Below, in pieces: positions 24,884 through 33,133 of a stretch of DNA of 52,332 nt. The translations under genes were made by a program, and so were the position numbers. The notes under the pieces are model-generated. The model saw only the letters and a program-made list of their open reading frames with translations, did no database searches and was not told the DNA's origin. Numbering within the stretch: the stretch's first letter is position 1; each line of letters opens with the position of its first letter. Location: assembly GCF_003002895.1 (NCBI RefSeq), contig NZ_PVTI01000026.1, positions 1 to 52,332 of the forward strand, read 5' to 3'. Origin of the DNA: Knoellia remsis (GTDB taxonomy: Bacteria; Actinomycetota; Actinomycetes; Actinomycetales; Dermatophilaceae).

Positions 24884-25456
24884 GTGGCGTTCCCGGTCTT
24901 CTTCGACACGTGCGCACTCTTCGGTGGCACGCTCAACGACACCTTCCTCCGATTGGCGGAAGTCGGCGCGTACCGGATTTTGTGGTCGGAGGACGTTCTC
25001 GTTGAGCTGGAGCGGAACCTTGCGCGCAGGGTGGGTCCGGAGGCGGCGGCCCGTCGGGTCTCCGCGATGCGTACTGCCTTCCCCGACGCCTCCGTTGTCG
25101 ACTACGAGGACTTGGTGGTCTCGATGACCTGCGACCCCAAGGACCGTCATGTTCTGGCGGCCGCGGTACGGGGTCAAGCGGAGGTCCTCGTCACGATGAA
25201 CACCAAGGACTTTCCCGCATCCTCGGTCGATCCCCATTCGTTGACTGTCGTGCACCCAGATGACTTCTTGCTCGATCAACTGGACCTCCACCCGTCGCGC
25301 GTTCGCCTCGCTCTGGTCGGACAAGTCGTCGATGGGAGCCGCCCGCCACTGACGATGTCGAGACTTCTCGGGATTCTGGAACGTTCCGCCGTGCCGCGCT
25401 TTGCTACCGAAGCGAGGCGTCGTGACTTTCAGGTGACCCAAGATTCGGATGACTGA
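24884..25456 (+). CDS. PIN-domain toxin (PIN_3 type ribonuclease)
   Basis: A 190-residue PIN protein. PVFFDTCALF gives the first acidic residue (Asp8), then LRLAEVGAYRILWSEDVLVELERNL with the conserved Glu, and CDPKDRHVLAAAV and VTMNTKDFP complete the acidic Mg-binding cluster. PIN toxins cleave RNA. GTG 24884 is two bases after the antitoxin stop, so the genes are coupled. The last 50 residues (RLLGILERSAVPRFATEARRR) are an extension common in this subfamily. Base composition is a little lower in GC than neighbours, hinting at transfer. Confidence 0.88.
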   Translation: MAFPVFFDTCALFGGTLNDTFLRLAEVGAYRILWSEDVLVELERNLARRVGPEAAARRVSAMRTAFPDASVVDYEDLVVSMTCDPKDRHVLAAAVRGQAEVLVTMNTKDFPASSVDPHSLTVVHPDDFLLDQLDLHPSRVRLALVGQVVDGSRPPLTMSRLLGILERSAVPRFATEARRRDFQVTQDSDD

Positions 25457-25548
25457 GGATCTCTGGCGGCGACCGACGTGTTCCGCATCGAGATGACGAG
25501 CTCCGCGGGGCGACCGGCGCTAGCGGTCCCGGCCTGTCGGCCTCCCGC

Positions 25549-25554
25549 TAGCCT
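25549..25554 (+). promoter_or_regulatory. -10 box TAGCCT, leaderless start
   Basis: TAGCCT lies 7 nt before ATG 25562. Confidence 0.5.
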
Positions 25555-25561
25555 GACGTGC

Positions 25562-26155
25562 ATGTCCCCCAGGACGAAGGTGGTCGACGTCGACCTCGCG
25601 CGCCTCACCGTGCGCCCGCTCGACGCGTCGACCTGGGACGCCTACGCCGCCCTCATGGAGCGCCACAACGGCGTCTTCGGCGGCTGCTGGTGCACCTTCT
25701 TCCACACGATGTCGGCCGACAAGACCTACGACGCCGATGACAACCGCGCCCTCAAGGAGCGCCTCGTCCGCGCCGGCCGCTCCCACGCCGCCGTCGTCAT
25801 GGACGGTGACGAGGCGATCGCGTGGTGCCAGTTCGGGCCGCCCGCCGAGCTCCCGAACATCTACCACCGCAAGGACTACGACGCGACGACGACGCAACCG
25901 CCCGACTACCGGATCACCTGCCTCTTCGTCGACAAGCGCTACCGCCGCAGCGGCGTCTCGGCCGTCGCGGTCCAAGGCGTCCTCGACCTCATCGCCGAGG
26001 CCGGCGGCGGCACGGTCGAGGCGTACCCGCACGACAACGCCGGCGCCCGCGTCTCGGTGCTCTACTCCGGCACGCGCGCCCTGTTCGAGCGCGCCGGCTT
26101 CACCTACGACCGCCCGAAGGGCACGAAGAACTGCGTCATGACGCGGGTGGTCTGA
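25562..26155 (+). CDS. GNAT N-acetyltransferase
   Basis: A 197-residue acetyltransferase: VRPLDASTWDAYAALMERH at the start, a Cys/Trp-rich FGGCWCTFFH, IAWCQFGPPAEL, the acetyl-CoA region TCLFVDKRYRRSGVSAVAVQGVL and ALFERAGFTYDRPKG. The family matches uncharacterised GNATs with the WCxFF motif. The substrate is unknown. ATG 25562 is supported by a leaderless -10 box. It is convergent with the deaminase gene over a 39-bp spacer rich in CGCGG/CCGCG that could form a small hairpin. Confidence 0.85.
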   Translation: MSPRTKVVDVDLARLTVRPLDASTWDAYAALMERHNGVFGGCWCTFFHTMSADKTYDADDNRALKERLVRAGRSHAAVVMDGDEAIAWCQFGPPAELPNIYHRKDYDATTTQPPDYRITCLFVDKRYRRSGVSAVAVQGVLDLIAEAGGGTVEAYPHDNAGARVSVLYSGTRALFERAGFTYDRPKGTKNCVMTRVV

Positions 26156-26194
26156 CCGCCGCGTGCCGCGGTCACCCGCGTGGTCGCCGTCGAC

Positions 26195-26683
26195 TCAGTC
26201 ATTCCGTATGCCGTGCAGCCGAGCATGCAGTTCCCTCACCTCGGCCTCGAGCTGCGGAGCCGGCCCGTCGACGGTGACGCCCGGCGCGACCTCCTGCACC
26301 GAGAGTGGCCGGACCGGCGACGGTCCCACGCCCCACTCGCGAAGCCACTCGACGAGCTGCTCGGTCGAGACGGCATACGCGATCCGCCCCAGCCCGACCC
26401 ACGCGTGCGCGGCGGAACACATCGGGCAGTGCTCGCCCGAGGTGTAGACCGTGCAGCCGGCCCGGTCCTCGGGCGCCACGTGCTCGGTCGCCCACCTCGC
26501 GAGCTCGAACTCCGGGTGCCGCGTCTGGTCGCCGCCCTTGACGCGGTTGCGGTCCTCCCGCAGCACCTGGCCCGAGGCGTCCACGAGGACCGAACCGAAC
26601 GGCTCGTCCCCGTCGTCGAGTGCCTCGCGCGCCAGCTCGACGCACCGCCTCAGGTGGGTCAGGTCCGTCTCGTCGAGAGCCAT
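26195..26683 (-). CDS. Nucleoside/cytidine deaminase-like zinc hydrolase
   Basis: A 162-residue deaminase of the tRNA-adenosine/guanine deaminase superfamily: HPE (His56, Glu58) in place of the usual HAE, and a zinc motif CPMC (Cys86, Cys89) in YTSGEHCPMCSAAHAW. DEPFGSVLVDASGQVL is typical of guanine deaminase and related enzymes. It would deaminate a purine or pyrimidine base or nucleoside in the cytosol. The HC replacing the standard PC before PMC is unusual and may alter specificity. ATG 26683 begins the conserved region. Confidence 0.85.
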   Translation of the reverse strand: MALDETDLTHLRRCVELAREALDDGDEPFGSVLVDASGQVLREDRNRVKGGDQTRHPEFELARWATEHVAPEDRAGCTVYTSGEHCPMCSAAHAWVGLGRIAYAVSTEQLVEWLREWGVGPSPVRPLSVQEVAPGVTVDGPAPQLEAEVRELHARLHGIRND

Positions 26684-26741
26684 GTCGAGATCGTGGCACA
26701 GGAGAGCAGGAGAGCAGGAGAGTCGCCCCGGTGGCCGCGCA

Positions 26742-27431
26742 TCACGACGACGATGCCTCGAGGCGCTTCGCCCACTCGATGAAGAGGCGCGTCTCCGCCG
26801 GCCCGAGGACGTCCGGATGAGCCGCCGCATGCTCGATCGCGGATCGCGTTGTGCCAGAGCCTTTTTCGTATGCCGTGGAGCCGGTGATCGCAGCGATCAC
26901 GCCTTCGCGGACCGCGGCCGAGAGGGCGTCGTCCCGCTCGCCGGTGACGATCTGGCGCAGGGTGACCCCGATGTTCGCGACGAGCACGTGCGCCGCCGCC
27001 TGGTCCGCCGGGACGACGAGCCGTCCCTGCTCCTCGGCCGCCTCGGTGATGGCCCGCAGCAGCTCGCTCGGGCGGGACTGTGCCGGGGGCGAGTAGCCGG
27101 GCCGGACCGTGCCGTACATCAGTGCGTAGAAGCCCGGGTTCTCGAGCCCGAACTCGACGTGCGCGTCCCAGCCGGCGCGCAGGTCACGGATCGGGTCGCC
27201 GCTGGACTCGGCCGACTCCTTTCGCGCGAGGTACAGGTCGAAGCCACGCTCGACGACCGCCTCGAGCAGCCCCTGCTTGCTGCCGAAGAAGTGATAGAGC
27301 GTCGGCATCTTCACGCCGGCGGCGTCGCACACGGCGCGCAGCGAGATCTCCTCGCCCGGAGCGGACGCGATGAGATCGGCCGCGGCATCGAGCAGCCGCG
27401 TCCGTGTATCGCTCTGCACCTCCGCTGTCAC
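26742..27431 (-). CDS. TetR-family transcriptional regulator
   Basis: A 229-residue repressor. The HTH is RLLDAAADLIASAPGEEISLRAVCDAAGVKMPTLYHFFGSKQGLLEAVV, and the rest is a helical ligand domain (FYALMYGTVRPGYSP) like the TetR_C_33 type. It is divergent from an SDR gene with 91 bp between starts, and several TGTAGC half-sites lie in that gap, so it likely represses both itself and the reductase. GTG 27431 fits a leaderless -10 TAATGT at 27438-27443. Confidence 0.92.
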   Translation of the reverse strand: MTAEVQSDTRTRLLDAAADLIASAPGEEISLRAVCDAAGVKMPTLYHFFGSKQGLLEAVVERGFDLYLARKESAESSGDPIRDLRAGWDAHVEFGLENPGFYALMYGTVRPGYSPPAQSRPSELLRAITEAAEEQGRLVVPADQAAAHVLVANIGVTLRQIVTGERDDALSAAVREGVIAAITGSTAYEKGSGTTRSAIEHAAAHPDVLGPAETRLFIEWAKRLEASSS

Positions 27432-27433
27432 AG

Positions 27434-27485
27434 TGCTACATTAGCGGTGTAGCACCGATATACACGGATCGATCACCGCTACACC
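27434..27485. promoter_or_regulatory. Probable TetR operator region
   Basis: TGCTACA (27434-27440) and TGTAGCA (27448-27454) form a 21-bp palindrome overlapping the tetR -10 box. GGTGTAGC (27446-27453) also pairs with GCTACACC (27478-27485). Three half-sites in all, so both divergent promoters could be covered. Confidence 0.65.
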
Positions 27486-27522
27486 CGACATCCCGCACCA
27501 CGAGCCTTCAGGAGCGACAGTC

Positions 27523-28278
27523 ATGACCGAGCACACCCTCCAGGGCAAGAACGTCCTCATCGCCGGCGGCGCGAAGAACCTCGGCGGCCTCATCTCCCGC
27601 CAGGTCGCGCAGGCCGGCGGCAACGTCGCCATCCATTACAACTCCGAGTCGAGCCGCGCGGATGCCGAGCAGACGCGCGCCGACGTCGCGGCCGCGGGCG
27701 GCAAGACCGTCGTGCTCACGGGTGACCTCACCCAGCCCGCCAACGTCGAGAAGCTCTTCGCCGACGCGACCGAGGCCCTCGGGCCGATCGACGTCGCCGT
27801 CAACACCGTCGGCAAGGTCCTGCGCAAGCCGATCGTCGAGACGAGCGAGGAGGAGTACGACTCGATGTTCGACGTCAACGCCAAGGCCGCGTACTTCTTC
27901 ATCAAGGAGGCCGGCAAGAACCTCGCCGACGGCGGCAAGGTCATCACCATCGTCACCTCGCTCCTCGGCGCGTTCACCGACGGCTACTCCACCTACGCCG
28001 GCGGCAAGAGCCCGGTCGAGCACTTCACCCGGGCGGCCGCGAAGGAGTTCGCCGAGCGCGGCATCTCCGTCACCGCCATCGCGCCCGGCCCGATGGACAC
28101 CCCGTTCTTCTACGGCCAGGAGACGCCCGAGCGCGTCGAGTTCCACAAGTCGCAGGCGATGGGCGGTCAGCTCACCCAAATCGAGGACATCGCGCCCATC
28201 GTCCACTTCCTCGCGACCGAGGGCTGGTGGATCACCGGCCAGACGATCTTCGCCAACGGCGGCTACACCACACGCTGA
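27523..28278 (+). CDS. Short-chain dehydrogenase/reductase
   Basis: A 251-residue classical-like SDR. The cofactor loop is GGAKNLGG (15-22, a variant of TGxxxGxG), and the catalytic residues are Ser146, Tyr158 and Lys162 (YAGGK). NTVGK replaces the common NNAG. The variant loop and NYN-type arginine-less region HYNSESS suggest NADPH or NADH use cannot be called. It oxidises or reduces an alcohol/ketone of unknown identity. It has CAGGAG eight bases before ATG 27523 and is divergent from the TetR gene, so it is probably the repressor's target. Confidence 0.92.
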   Translation: MTEHTLQGKNVLIAGGAKNLGGLISRQVAQAGGNVAIHYNSESSRADAEQTRADVAAAGGKTVVLTGDLTQPANVEKLFADATEALGPIDVAVNTVGKVLRKPIVETSEEEYDSMFDVNAKAAYFFIKEAGKNLADGGKVITIVTSLLGAFTDGYSTYAGGKSPVEHFTRAAAKEFAERGISVTAIAPGPMDTPFFYGQETPERVEFHKSQAMGGQLTQIEDIAPIVHFLATEGWWITGQTIFANGGYTTR

Positions 28279-28312
28279 CCACGGCGAGAACCGCTGCGGC
28301 ACAACGCAAGAC

Positions 28313-28352
28313 GCGCGGCCGGCATACCGATCTTCCGGTATGCCGGCCGCGC
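28313..28352. terminator. Perfect 16-bp hairpin containing an inverted CGGCATAC pair
   Basis: GCGCGGCCGGCATACC (28313-28328) pairs fully with 28337-28352 around GATCTTCC. It lies between the convergent SDR and phospholipase genes (28279-28411). Probable bidirectional terminator. Confidence 0.8.
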
Positions 28353-28411
28353 GCCTTCGCGCGAAGCCTCGCCCGCGCGTCGCCGCGCCCAAGCGTCGTC
28401 GCGCCCGTCGG

Positions 28412-30622
28412 TCAGGCCGTCACGGAGTCGCGACCGGTCTCGACATGACCGGTGAGCCGCAGCCGCCAGTCGGAGTCCTCGGCGACCGTGAGCTCGACGT
28501 CGTACCAGCCCTGGTCGGTCTCCCACACGAGCTTCTTCGTCGCGCCGGCCTTGAGCCGCACCGGCCGCGACCCACCGCGATACGCGAGCGCCGACACCGT
28601 CACGACGAGATCCTCCGACCCGCGGTTCGTCAGCACCAGCCCGAGGTTCGGCCGCTTCTCGACATACTCGTGCGACACGACGAGGCCCGCCGCAGCACCG
28701 GACAGCGCACCGGCAGAGTCCATCCAGAACCGGTCCGGACCCTGCACCGTGACGTCCCAGCGCCCGTCAGCCGCCCCGAGCGTCACCGTCTCGGGCGAGC
28801 CCGCCGCAGCCACGACGTACTCCGGGCGAGACGCGCTCGCGGCATACGGGTAGACCGCGAACGGCACGTCCGTCGCCGCCCCACCGGCAACCCACACCGA
28901 CACCGAATTCCCTTCCACCGCAACGGAAGCCGACGGACGATAGGGCAGCGCACGCGCCGGACGGCGGCCGGGCTCCTGCAGCGGCAGCTCCTGATCGGAC
29001 GGGGCCGACGGACGCCACCGGGCACGCTTCGACGGCACCGGCCCCGGCTCGGCCAGCGCGGGCGGCGACCCCTGCCGGGCGAAGTCGAACGCCGACGTCA
29101 GGTCCGAGCAGACCGACCGCCGCCAGTCCGAGATGTTCGGCTCGCGCACGCCCGTGACGAGCTCGAGGAACCGCAGCGTCGATGTGTGGTCGGCGATCGA
29201 CGAGTCGACGAACCCGCCGACGGTCCACGGTGACACGATCGTCATCGGCACGCGCGGTCCGAGGCCGATGGGTCGACCGTCGTACCAGTCCGGACCGGCG
29301 CCGCTCGCCGGACGCGGGGGCGTGGCCGGCGGCACGTGGTCGAAGTACCCGTCGTTCTCGTCGAAGTTGATGAGGATCGCCGTCTTGGACCACGTGTCGA
29401 GGTCGGAGGCGACGAGGTCGAGCAGGTCGTGGATGAGGTTCGCCGACCCGACCGGCGTCGATGCGCCGGGGTGCTCGGACAGCGCCGCGGTCGGCACGAG
29501 CCAGCTCACCTTCGGCAGCGTTCCCGCCTTGATGTCGGCGCCGAGCCGCTCGAGCAGCGTGCCCGGGCGGCTGCGGTACGCCGCCCGGTCGAAGAGCGAG
29601 CGCTCGGCCTCCGACAGCGACGCCCGCCCGGTCTCGAACTGCGCCAGCAACCGGTCCTGCTCGGACGCCGACTTGCCGGGCAGAGAGTCGTAGAACGCCT
29701 CCGTCGTGAGGTACGCCCCGTCGACGTGGGCGAGGATCTTGCGGCCGATCTCCTTCCAGGGCTTGAAGTACTCGACCGCGTTGTCGGTGAAGTTGTCCCA
29801 CTCCTGGTAGATCTGCCAGGACACCCCGGCCGCCTCGAGCCGCTCCGGGTACGTCGTCCAGTCGTAGCCCTTGTGGGCGTAGTTGTAGGCGGCGTTCGTC
29901 ACCGCGCGCTGGGTCGTGCTGCCGGGCTCGTAGCCGGTCGTGCCGGTCCAGAAGTAGTTGCGGTTCGGGTTCGTCGAGCCGTAGACCGAGCAGTGGTAGG
30001 CGTCGAGCGCGGTGAACGTCTCGGACAGCTCGTACTGGAGCGGGATGTCGCGACGGTCGTAGTACGTCATCGTCGTCACGGTCTTGGCCGGCACCCACTG
30101 GTCCCACCAGCCGTCCGCCCACGCGCGCGTCGCGTCCGAGAATCCGTGCGGCAGGTCGCCGAGGTACTGGATGTCGTCGTTCGAGCGTCCCGCCGCCTTG
30201 GCGGCCTCACGCAGCGAGAACGGCAGGACGGTGCCGCTGAACGAGCGCGGCTGCGCCAGGACGTTCGGCAGCTCGCCCGGTTCGGGGTCGCGAAGCCGCA
30301 GCGGGTGCCGGTCGCCGTAGCCGCGGACGCCGCGCAGCGTGCCGTAGTAGTGGTCGTAGGACCGGTTCTCCTGCATGAGCAGGATGACGTGCTCGACCTG
30401 CTCGAGACCGCCCGTGCGCATCGGTGCCGCCATGGCGCGGTGCACCGAGGCCGGCAGGAGCGAGCCCGTGGCGGCGAGGGCCGCGGCGGCGGTGCCGCCA
30501 CCGAGGATGGTGCGCCGGCTCGGCCGGAGGCCACCCGAACCAGAGTCACTCGAGACAGGGCCGCCGGAGACGGCGCCACTCGAGTCAGGGGTGTTGGACG
30601 AGGAAGGGGGAGGGGTTGTCAT
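28412..30622 (-). CDS. Phosphocholine-type phospholipase C, Tat-exported
   Basis: A 736-residue enzyme. A Ser/Gly-rich N terminus leads to a twin-arginine signal (PSRRTILGGGTAAAAL, Arg36-37). The phosphoesterase domain starts VEHVILLMQENRSYDHYYGTLRG (catalytic Glu85/Asn86) and continues with FNWTGTTGYEP-like YFWTGTTGYEPGS, ILINFDENDGYFDHVPPP-like and DHTSTLRFLE. Two C-terminal DUF756-like beta domains follow (ASVAVEGNSVSVWVAGG; LTNRGSEDLVVTVSALAY). It cleaves phosphatidylcholine or sphingomyelin outside the cell, releasing phosphocholine. ATG 30622 begins the signal. With PhoX and PhoD it is one of three Tat-exported phosphoesterases here. Confidence 0.93.
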   Translation of the reverse strand: MTTPPPSSSNTPDSSGAVSGGPVSSDSGSGGLRPSRRTILGGGTAAAALAATGSLLPASVHRAMAAPMRTGGLEQVEHVILLMQENRSYDHYYGTLRGVRGYGDRHPLRLRDPEPGELPNVLAQPRSFSGTVLPFSLREAAKAAGRSNDDIQYLGDLPHGFSDATRAWADGWWDQWVPAKTVTTMTYYDRRDIPLQYELSETFTALDAYHCSVYGSTNPNRNYFWTGTTGYEPGSTTQRAVTNAAYNYAHKGYDWTTYPERLEAAGVSWQIYQEWDNFTDNAVEYFKPWKEIGRKILAHVDGAYLTTEAFYDSLPGKSASEQDRLLAQFETGRASLSEAERSLFDRAAYRSRPGTLLERLGADIKAGTLPKVSWLVPTAALSEHPGASTPVGSANLIHDLLDLVASDLDTWSKTAILINFDENDGYFDHVPPATPPRPASGAGPDWYDGRPIGLGPRVPMTIVSPWTVGGFVDSSIADHTSTLRFLELVTGVREPNISDWRRSVCSDLTSAFDFARQGSPPALAEPGPVPSKRARWRPSAPSDQELPLQEPGRRPARALPYRPSASVAVEGNSVSVWVAGGAATDVPFAVYPYAASASRPEYVVAAAGSPETVTLGAADGRWDVTVQGPDRFWMDSAGALSGAAAGLVVSHEYVEKRPNLGLVLTNRGSEDLVVTVSALAYRGGSRPVRLKAGATKKLVWETDQGWYDVELTVAEDSDWRLRLTGHVETGRDSVTA

Positions 30623-30700
30623 GTCCGCCAGCGTGGCCCGACCCGACGAGCAGATGAAGGACATCCGATGAATTGTGGGCAAACCCTGACCACGGTGACT

Positions 30701-30730
30701 GGTATGCCGTCCGCGCGCGGACGGCATACC
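30701..30730. repeat. Perfect 30-bp palindrome made of two GTATGCCGTCCGCGC arms
   Basis: GGTATGCCGTCCGCG is followed immediately by its reverse complement. It lies between the start of the phospholipase gene and the end of the DyP gene, both on the minus strand, so it may terminate the DyP transcript. Confidence 0.8.
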
Positions 30731-30786
30731 GGCTCACCTCGGTGCGTGGAGACTCAGGTGCGTGGAGCCCCCGGCGCGGGAACGGC

Positions 30787-31776
30787 TCAGGGGGCATCGG
30801 GCAGGTCGTCGAGGAAGTCGAGCGTCGGCACGAAGAACAGGCACCCGGTCTGCGCCGTCGAGAAGTCGAGGATCCGGTCGGTCGTGCCGGGCGGGTTGCC
30901 GAGGAACATGTGCTGCAGCATCTGCTCGGTGACGCCGGGGTCGCGCGCGTAGCCGATGAAGAACGTCCCGAACTCCGCCGACCCCACGCGCCCGAACGGC
31001 ATGTTGAAGCGCATGATGTCGCGCTCGTTGCCGTCCTCGTCGTGGATCGTGTTGAGCGTGACGTGGCTGTCCGGCGCCTTCTCGTCGTCGGGGAACTCGA
31101 CGTCGTCGAGCTTGGTCCGCCCGATCGCGCGCTCCTGCTCCTCGACGGTGAGGGCGTCCCAGGCCGCGAGGTCGTGCACGTACTTCTGGGTGATGACGTA
31201 GCTGCCGCCCGCGAAGTCGCGGTCCTCGTCGCCGACGATGACCGAGTCCGCTGCCGCGGCGCCCTCGGGGTTGGCCGTGCCGTCGACGAACCCGAGGAGG
31301 TCGCGCTCGTCGAAGCTGCGGAACCCGTGCACCTCGTCGACGACCTCGCCGGCGTCGCCGAGCCGACCCACGATGAGCTGGGCGAGCTCGAAACACAGGT
31401 CCATCCGCTGCGCCCGGATGTGCAGGAGCACGTCGCCGGGCGTCGACGGTGCGGTGTGCCGCGGTCCGTCGAGCTGCTCGAACGGGTGCAGCTTCGCCGG
31501 CCGCGGACCCGTGAAGATCCGGTCCCACAGGTCCGACCCGATCCCGACGACGCACGTCAGCTGCCCCTCGGGGATGCGGAACCCGACCGACTTGCGCAGG
31601 TCGTTGACCGCGCCGAGAGTCTCCCGGATCCCGTCCTCGCCACCGTCGCGCACCCTGATGACGAGGAACATCGCGGACGGCGTCAACGGTGTCAGCACCG
31701 CCTGAGGATCCGTCCCCGGTCGCGCCACCCGCGCCGCGTCCGGCGCACTTCCCGACTGCCCTGCCACATCGCTCAT
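30787..31776 (-). CDS. DyP-type heme peroxidase
   Basis: A 329-residue dye-decolorising peroxidase of the shorter, class B (YfeX/DypB-like) kind. The diagnostic GxxDG motif is GFVDGTANP (Gly162-Gly166, catalytic Asp165). DSHVTLNTIHDEDGNE holds the likely proximal heme His, followed by RFNMPFG and FGTFFIGYARDP. It has no Tat signal and no typical encapsulin-targeting tail, since the C terminus is DFLDDLPDAP. Cytosolic, oxidising dyes or porphyrins with hydrogen peroxide. ATG 31776 is preceded in frame by GTG 31779; GAAAGGG lies upstream. Confidence 0.93.
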   Translation of the reverse strand: MSDVAGQSGSAPDAARVARPGTDPQAVLTPLTPSAMFLVIRVRDGGEDGIRETLGAVNDLRKSVGFRIPEGQLTCVVGIGSDLWDRIFTGPRPAKLHPFEQLDGPRHTAPSTPGDVLLHIRAQRMDLCFELAQLIVGRLGDAGEVVDEVHGFRSFDERDLLGFVDGTANPEGAAAADSVIVGDEDRDFAGGSYVITQKYVHDLAAWDALTVEEQERAIGRTKLDDVEFPDDEKAPDSHVTLNTIHDEDGNERDIMRFNMPFGRVGSAEFGTFFIGYARDPGVTEQMLQHMFLGNPPGTTDRILDFSTAQTGCLFFVPTLDFLDDLPDAP

Positions 31777-31829
31777 CACGTCGCCCTTTCGTCGTGGGCT
31801 CTCACCGTATGCCGTCCGCGCACCTTCGC

Positions 31830-31913
31830 GGTCGCGCGGCGCGCGTGCGCGGTCGCGCTGCGTGCGCTCAGGGTCGCGCTGTCTGCGCGCGCGGTCGCGC
31901 CGCCCCCGGTGAG
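31830..31913. repeat. Four 21-bp tandem repeats starting GGTCGCGC
   Basis: GGTCGCGC occurs at 31830, 31851, 31872 and 31893, exactly 21 bp apart, with partly conserved GCGTGCGC between. The array fills the gap between the DinB gene end and the DyP gene start, after a GTATGCCGTCCGCGC copy at 31807. Confidence 0.75.
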
Positions 31914-31914
31914 G

Positions 31915-32490
31915 TCACGACGTCGGGCGCCAGCCGTCCGGGGGGTCCTCGCCGGTGCGCCCGTCGACCGCCTCTCGCAGCAGGTCGGCGTGACCGGTGT
32001 GGCGGCCGTACTCCTCGACGAGGTCGAGCAGGACCCGACGCCGCCCGACCCGTTCGCCCCTGTCGGTCGTGATGGCCGCGGGCCGGTCGAGACCGCCAGC
32101 CGCGAGCGGGGCGGCGAGGCGTTCCCTGGACCGCTCCACCGCCGCGTCGTAGGCGCGGTAGAGGTCCTGCGGGTCGTCGTCCGCGGCCGAGTCGATCTCC
32201 CAGTCGGGGTTCTCGTCCCAGCCGTTGTCCGCCCACGCGTCCGGCATCGGCTCGCCCGCGATCTTCGCCGCGAAGGCGTGGTCCTCCTGCACCGCGAGGT
32301 GCTTGAGCAGGCCGCCGAGGCTGAGCGACGAGGCGCCGACCGTGGCCTGCAGCTGCTGCGCGCCGAGATCGTCGGCCTTCCACCGGAACGTCCAGCGCAG
32401 TCGCTCGAGCGCGCCCAGCACGTGGTCGGCCTCGTCGCCGTCGAGCGGCTCCCAGGGCGTGACATCGGACCCGGGCACCGGGTCGCTCAT
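31915..32490 (-). CDS. DinB/DUF664 family protein
   Basis: A 191-residue DinB-like four-helix protein: DEADHVLGALERLRWTFRWKADDL, SLSLGGLLKHLAVQEDHAF and LLDLVEEYGRHTGHADLLREAVDG. The three conserved histidines (LKHLAVQEDH; YGRHTGHADLLR) form the metal site of the DUF664 mycothiol-transferase-like group. Thiol-S-transferase activity is likely, but the substrate is unknown. Its ATG overlaps the stop of the upstream DLH-like gene (ATGA), so the two are coupled. Confidence 0.88.
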   Translation of the reverse strand: MSDPVPGSDVTPWEPLDGDEADHVLGALERLRWTFRWKADDLGAQQLQATVGASSLSLGGLLKHLAVQEDHAFAAKIAGEPMPDAWADNGWDENPDWEIDSAADDDPQDLYRAYDAAVERSRERLAAPLAAGGLDRPAAITTDRGERVGRRRVLLDLVEEYGRHTGHADLLREAVDGRTGEDPPDGWRPTS

Positions 32491-33062
32491 CCGAGGCGCT
32501 CCAGGAACGCGAGCGAGCGGTCGAGCACCTGGCGCGCTGCCGGTTCGTCGTATGCCGTCAGCGAGCTGTCCGTGAAGAGGTGCCCGTCGCCGGGGTAGAG
32601 GAAGAGCTCCACGTCGTCGTGGGCGTCGACGAAGGGGCGCGCGGCCTCCAGGTCGCCCTCGCCGACGAAGAACGGGTCGGCGTCCATCGAGTGGATCTGC
32701 GCCGGCACCCCCTCGGGCCACTCGCCGAAGAACGACGGGTCGGCGAAGGAGTGGTAGAACAGTCCGCCCAGCGCCCCCGGCCGGGACTGCAGCGCCTGCT
32801 GAGCCGGCATGACGCCCAGCGAGAACCCGGCATACACGATTCGCTCGGGCAGCCCCTCGGCGAAGGCGACGCCACGCGCACGGGTCTCGGCGAAGCCGAC
32901 CTCGGCGAGGTACTCCTGCCCCTCCTCGATGGAGTCGAAGGTGCGCCCGTCGAACAAGTCGGGAGTGTGCACGGTGTGGCCGGCCTCGCGGAGCGCGTCG
33001 GCGAAGGCGACGACTCCGGGGGTGAGGCCCTGGATGTGGTGGAAGAGCACGATCTCGGTCAT
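32487..33062 (-). CDS. Dienelactone hydrolase-family alpha/beta hydrolase
   Basis: A 191-residue small alpha/beta hydrolase. The nucleophile elbow is AGFSLG with Ser81 in place of the cysteine of classical dienelactone hydrolase. Asp128 (SMDADPFF) and His161 (YPGDGHLFTD) complete the triad. MTEIVLFHHIQGLTPGVVAFADALREAGHTVHTPDLFDG is the family start. It hydrolyses an unknown ester. ATG 33062 has a leaderless -10 box TACGGT. It is divergent from a WYL regulator that may control this gene and the DinB gene. Confidence 0.88.
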   Translation of the reverse strand: MTEIVLFHHIQGLTPGVVAFADALREAGHTVHTPDLFDGRTFDSIEEGQEYLAEVGFAETRARGVAFAEGLPERIVYAGFSLGVMPAQQALQSRPGALGGLFYHSFADPSFFGEWPEGVPAQIHSMDADPFFVGEGDLEAARPFVDAHDDVELFLYPGDGHLFTDSSLTAYDEPAARQVLDRSLAFLERLG

Positions 33063-33069
33063 GGCAGTC

Positions 33070-33075
33070 ACCGTA
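33070..33075 (-). promoter_or_regulatory. -10 box TACGGT, leaderless start
   Basis: Reads TACGGT on the minus strand, 7 nt before ATG 33062, next to the inverted repeat TTGCGG (33083-33088) / CCGCAA (33100-33105) that could bind the divergent WYL regulator. Confidence 0.5.
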
Positions 33076-33133
33076 GGACCGGTTGCGGACGAACCACTTC
33101 CGCAATGACAGAACCTGGGCCAGACTTCTCGGC

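Noticed and set aside
30787-31776. Encapsulin cargo status for the DyP peroxidase
   Set aside because: The C terminus DFLDDLPDAP is not the usual targeting tail, and no encapsulin gene is adjacent.
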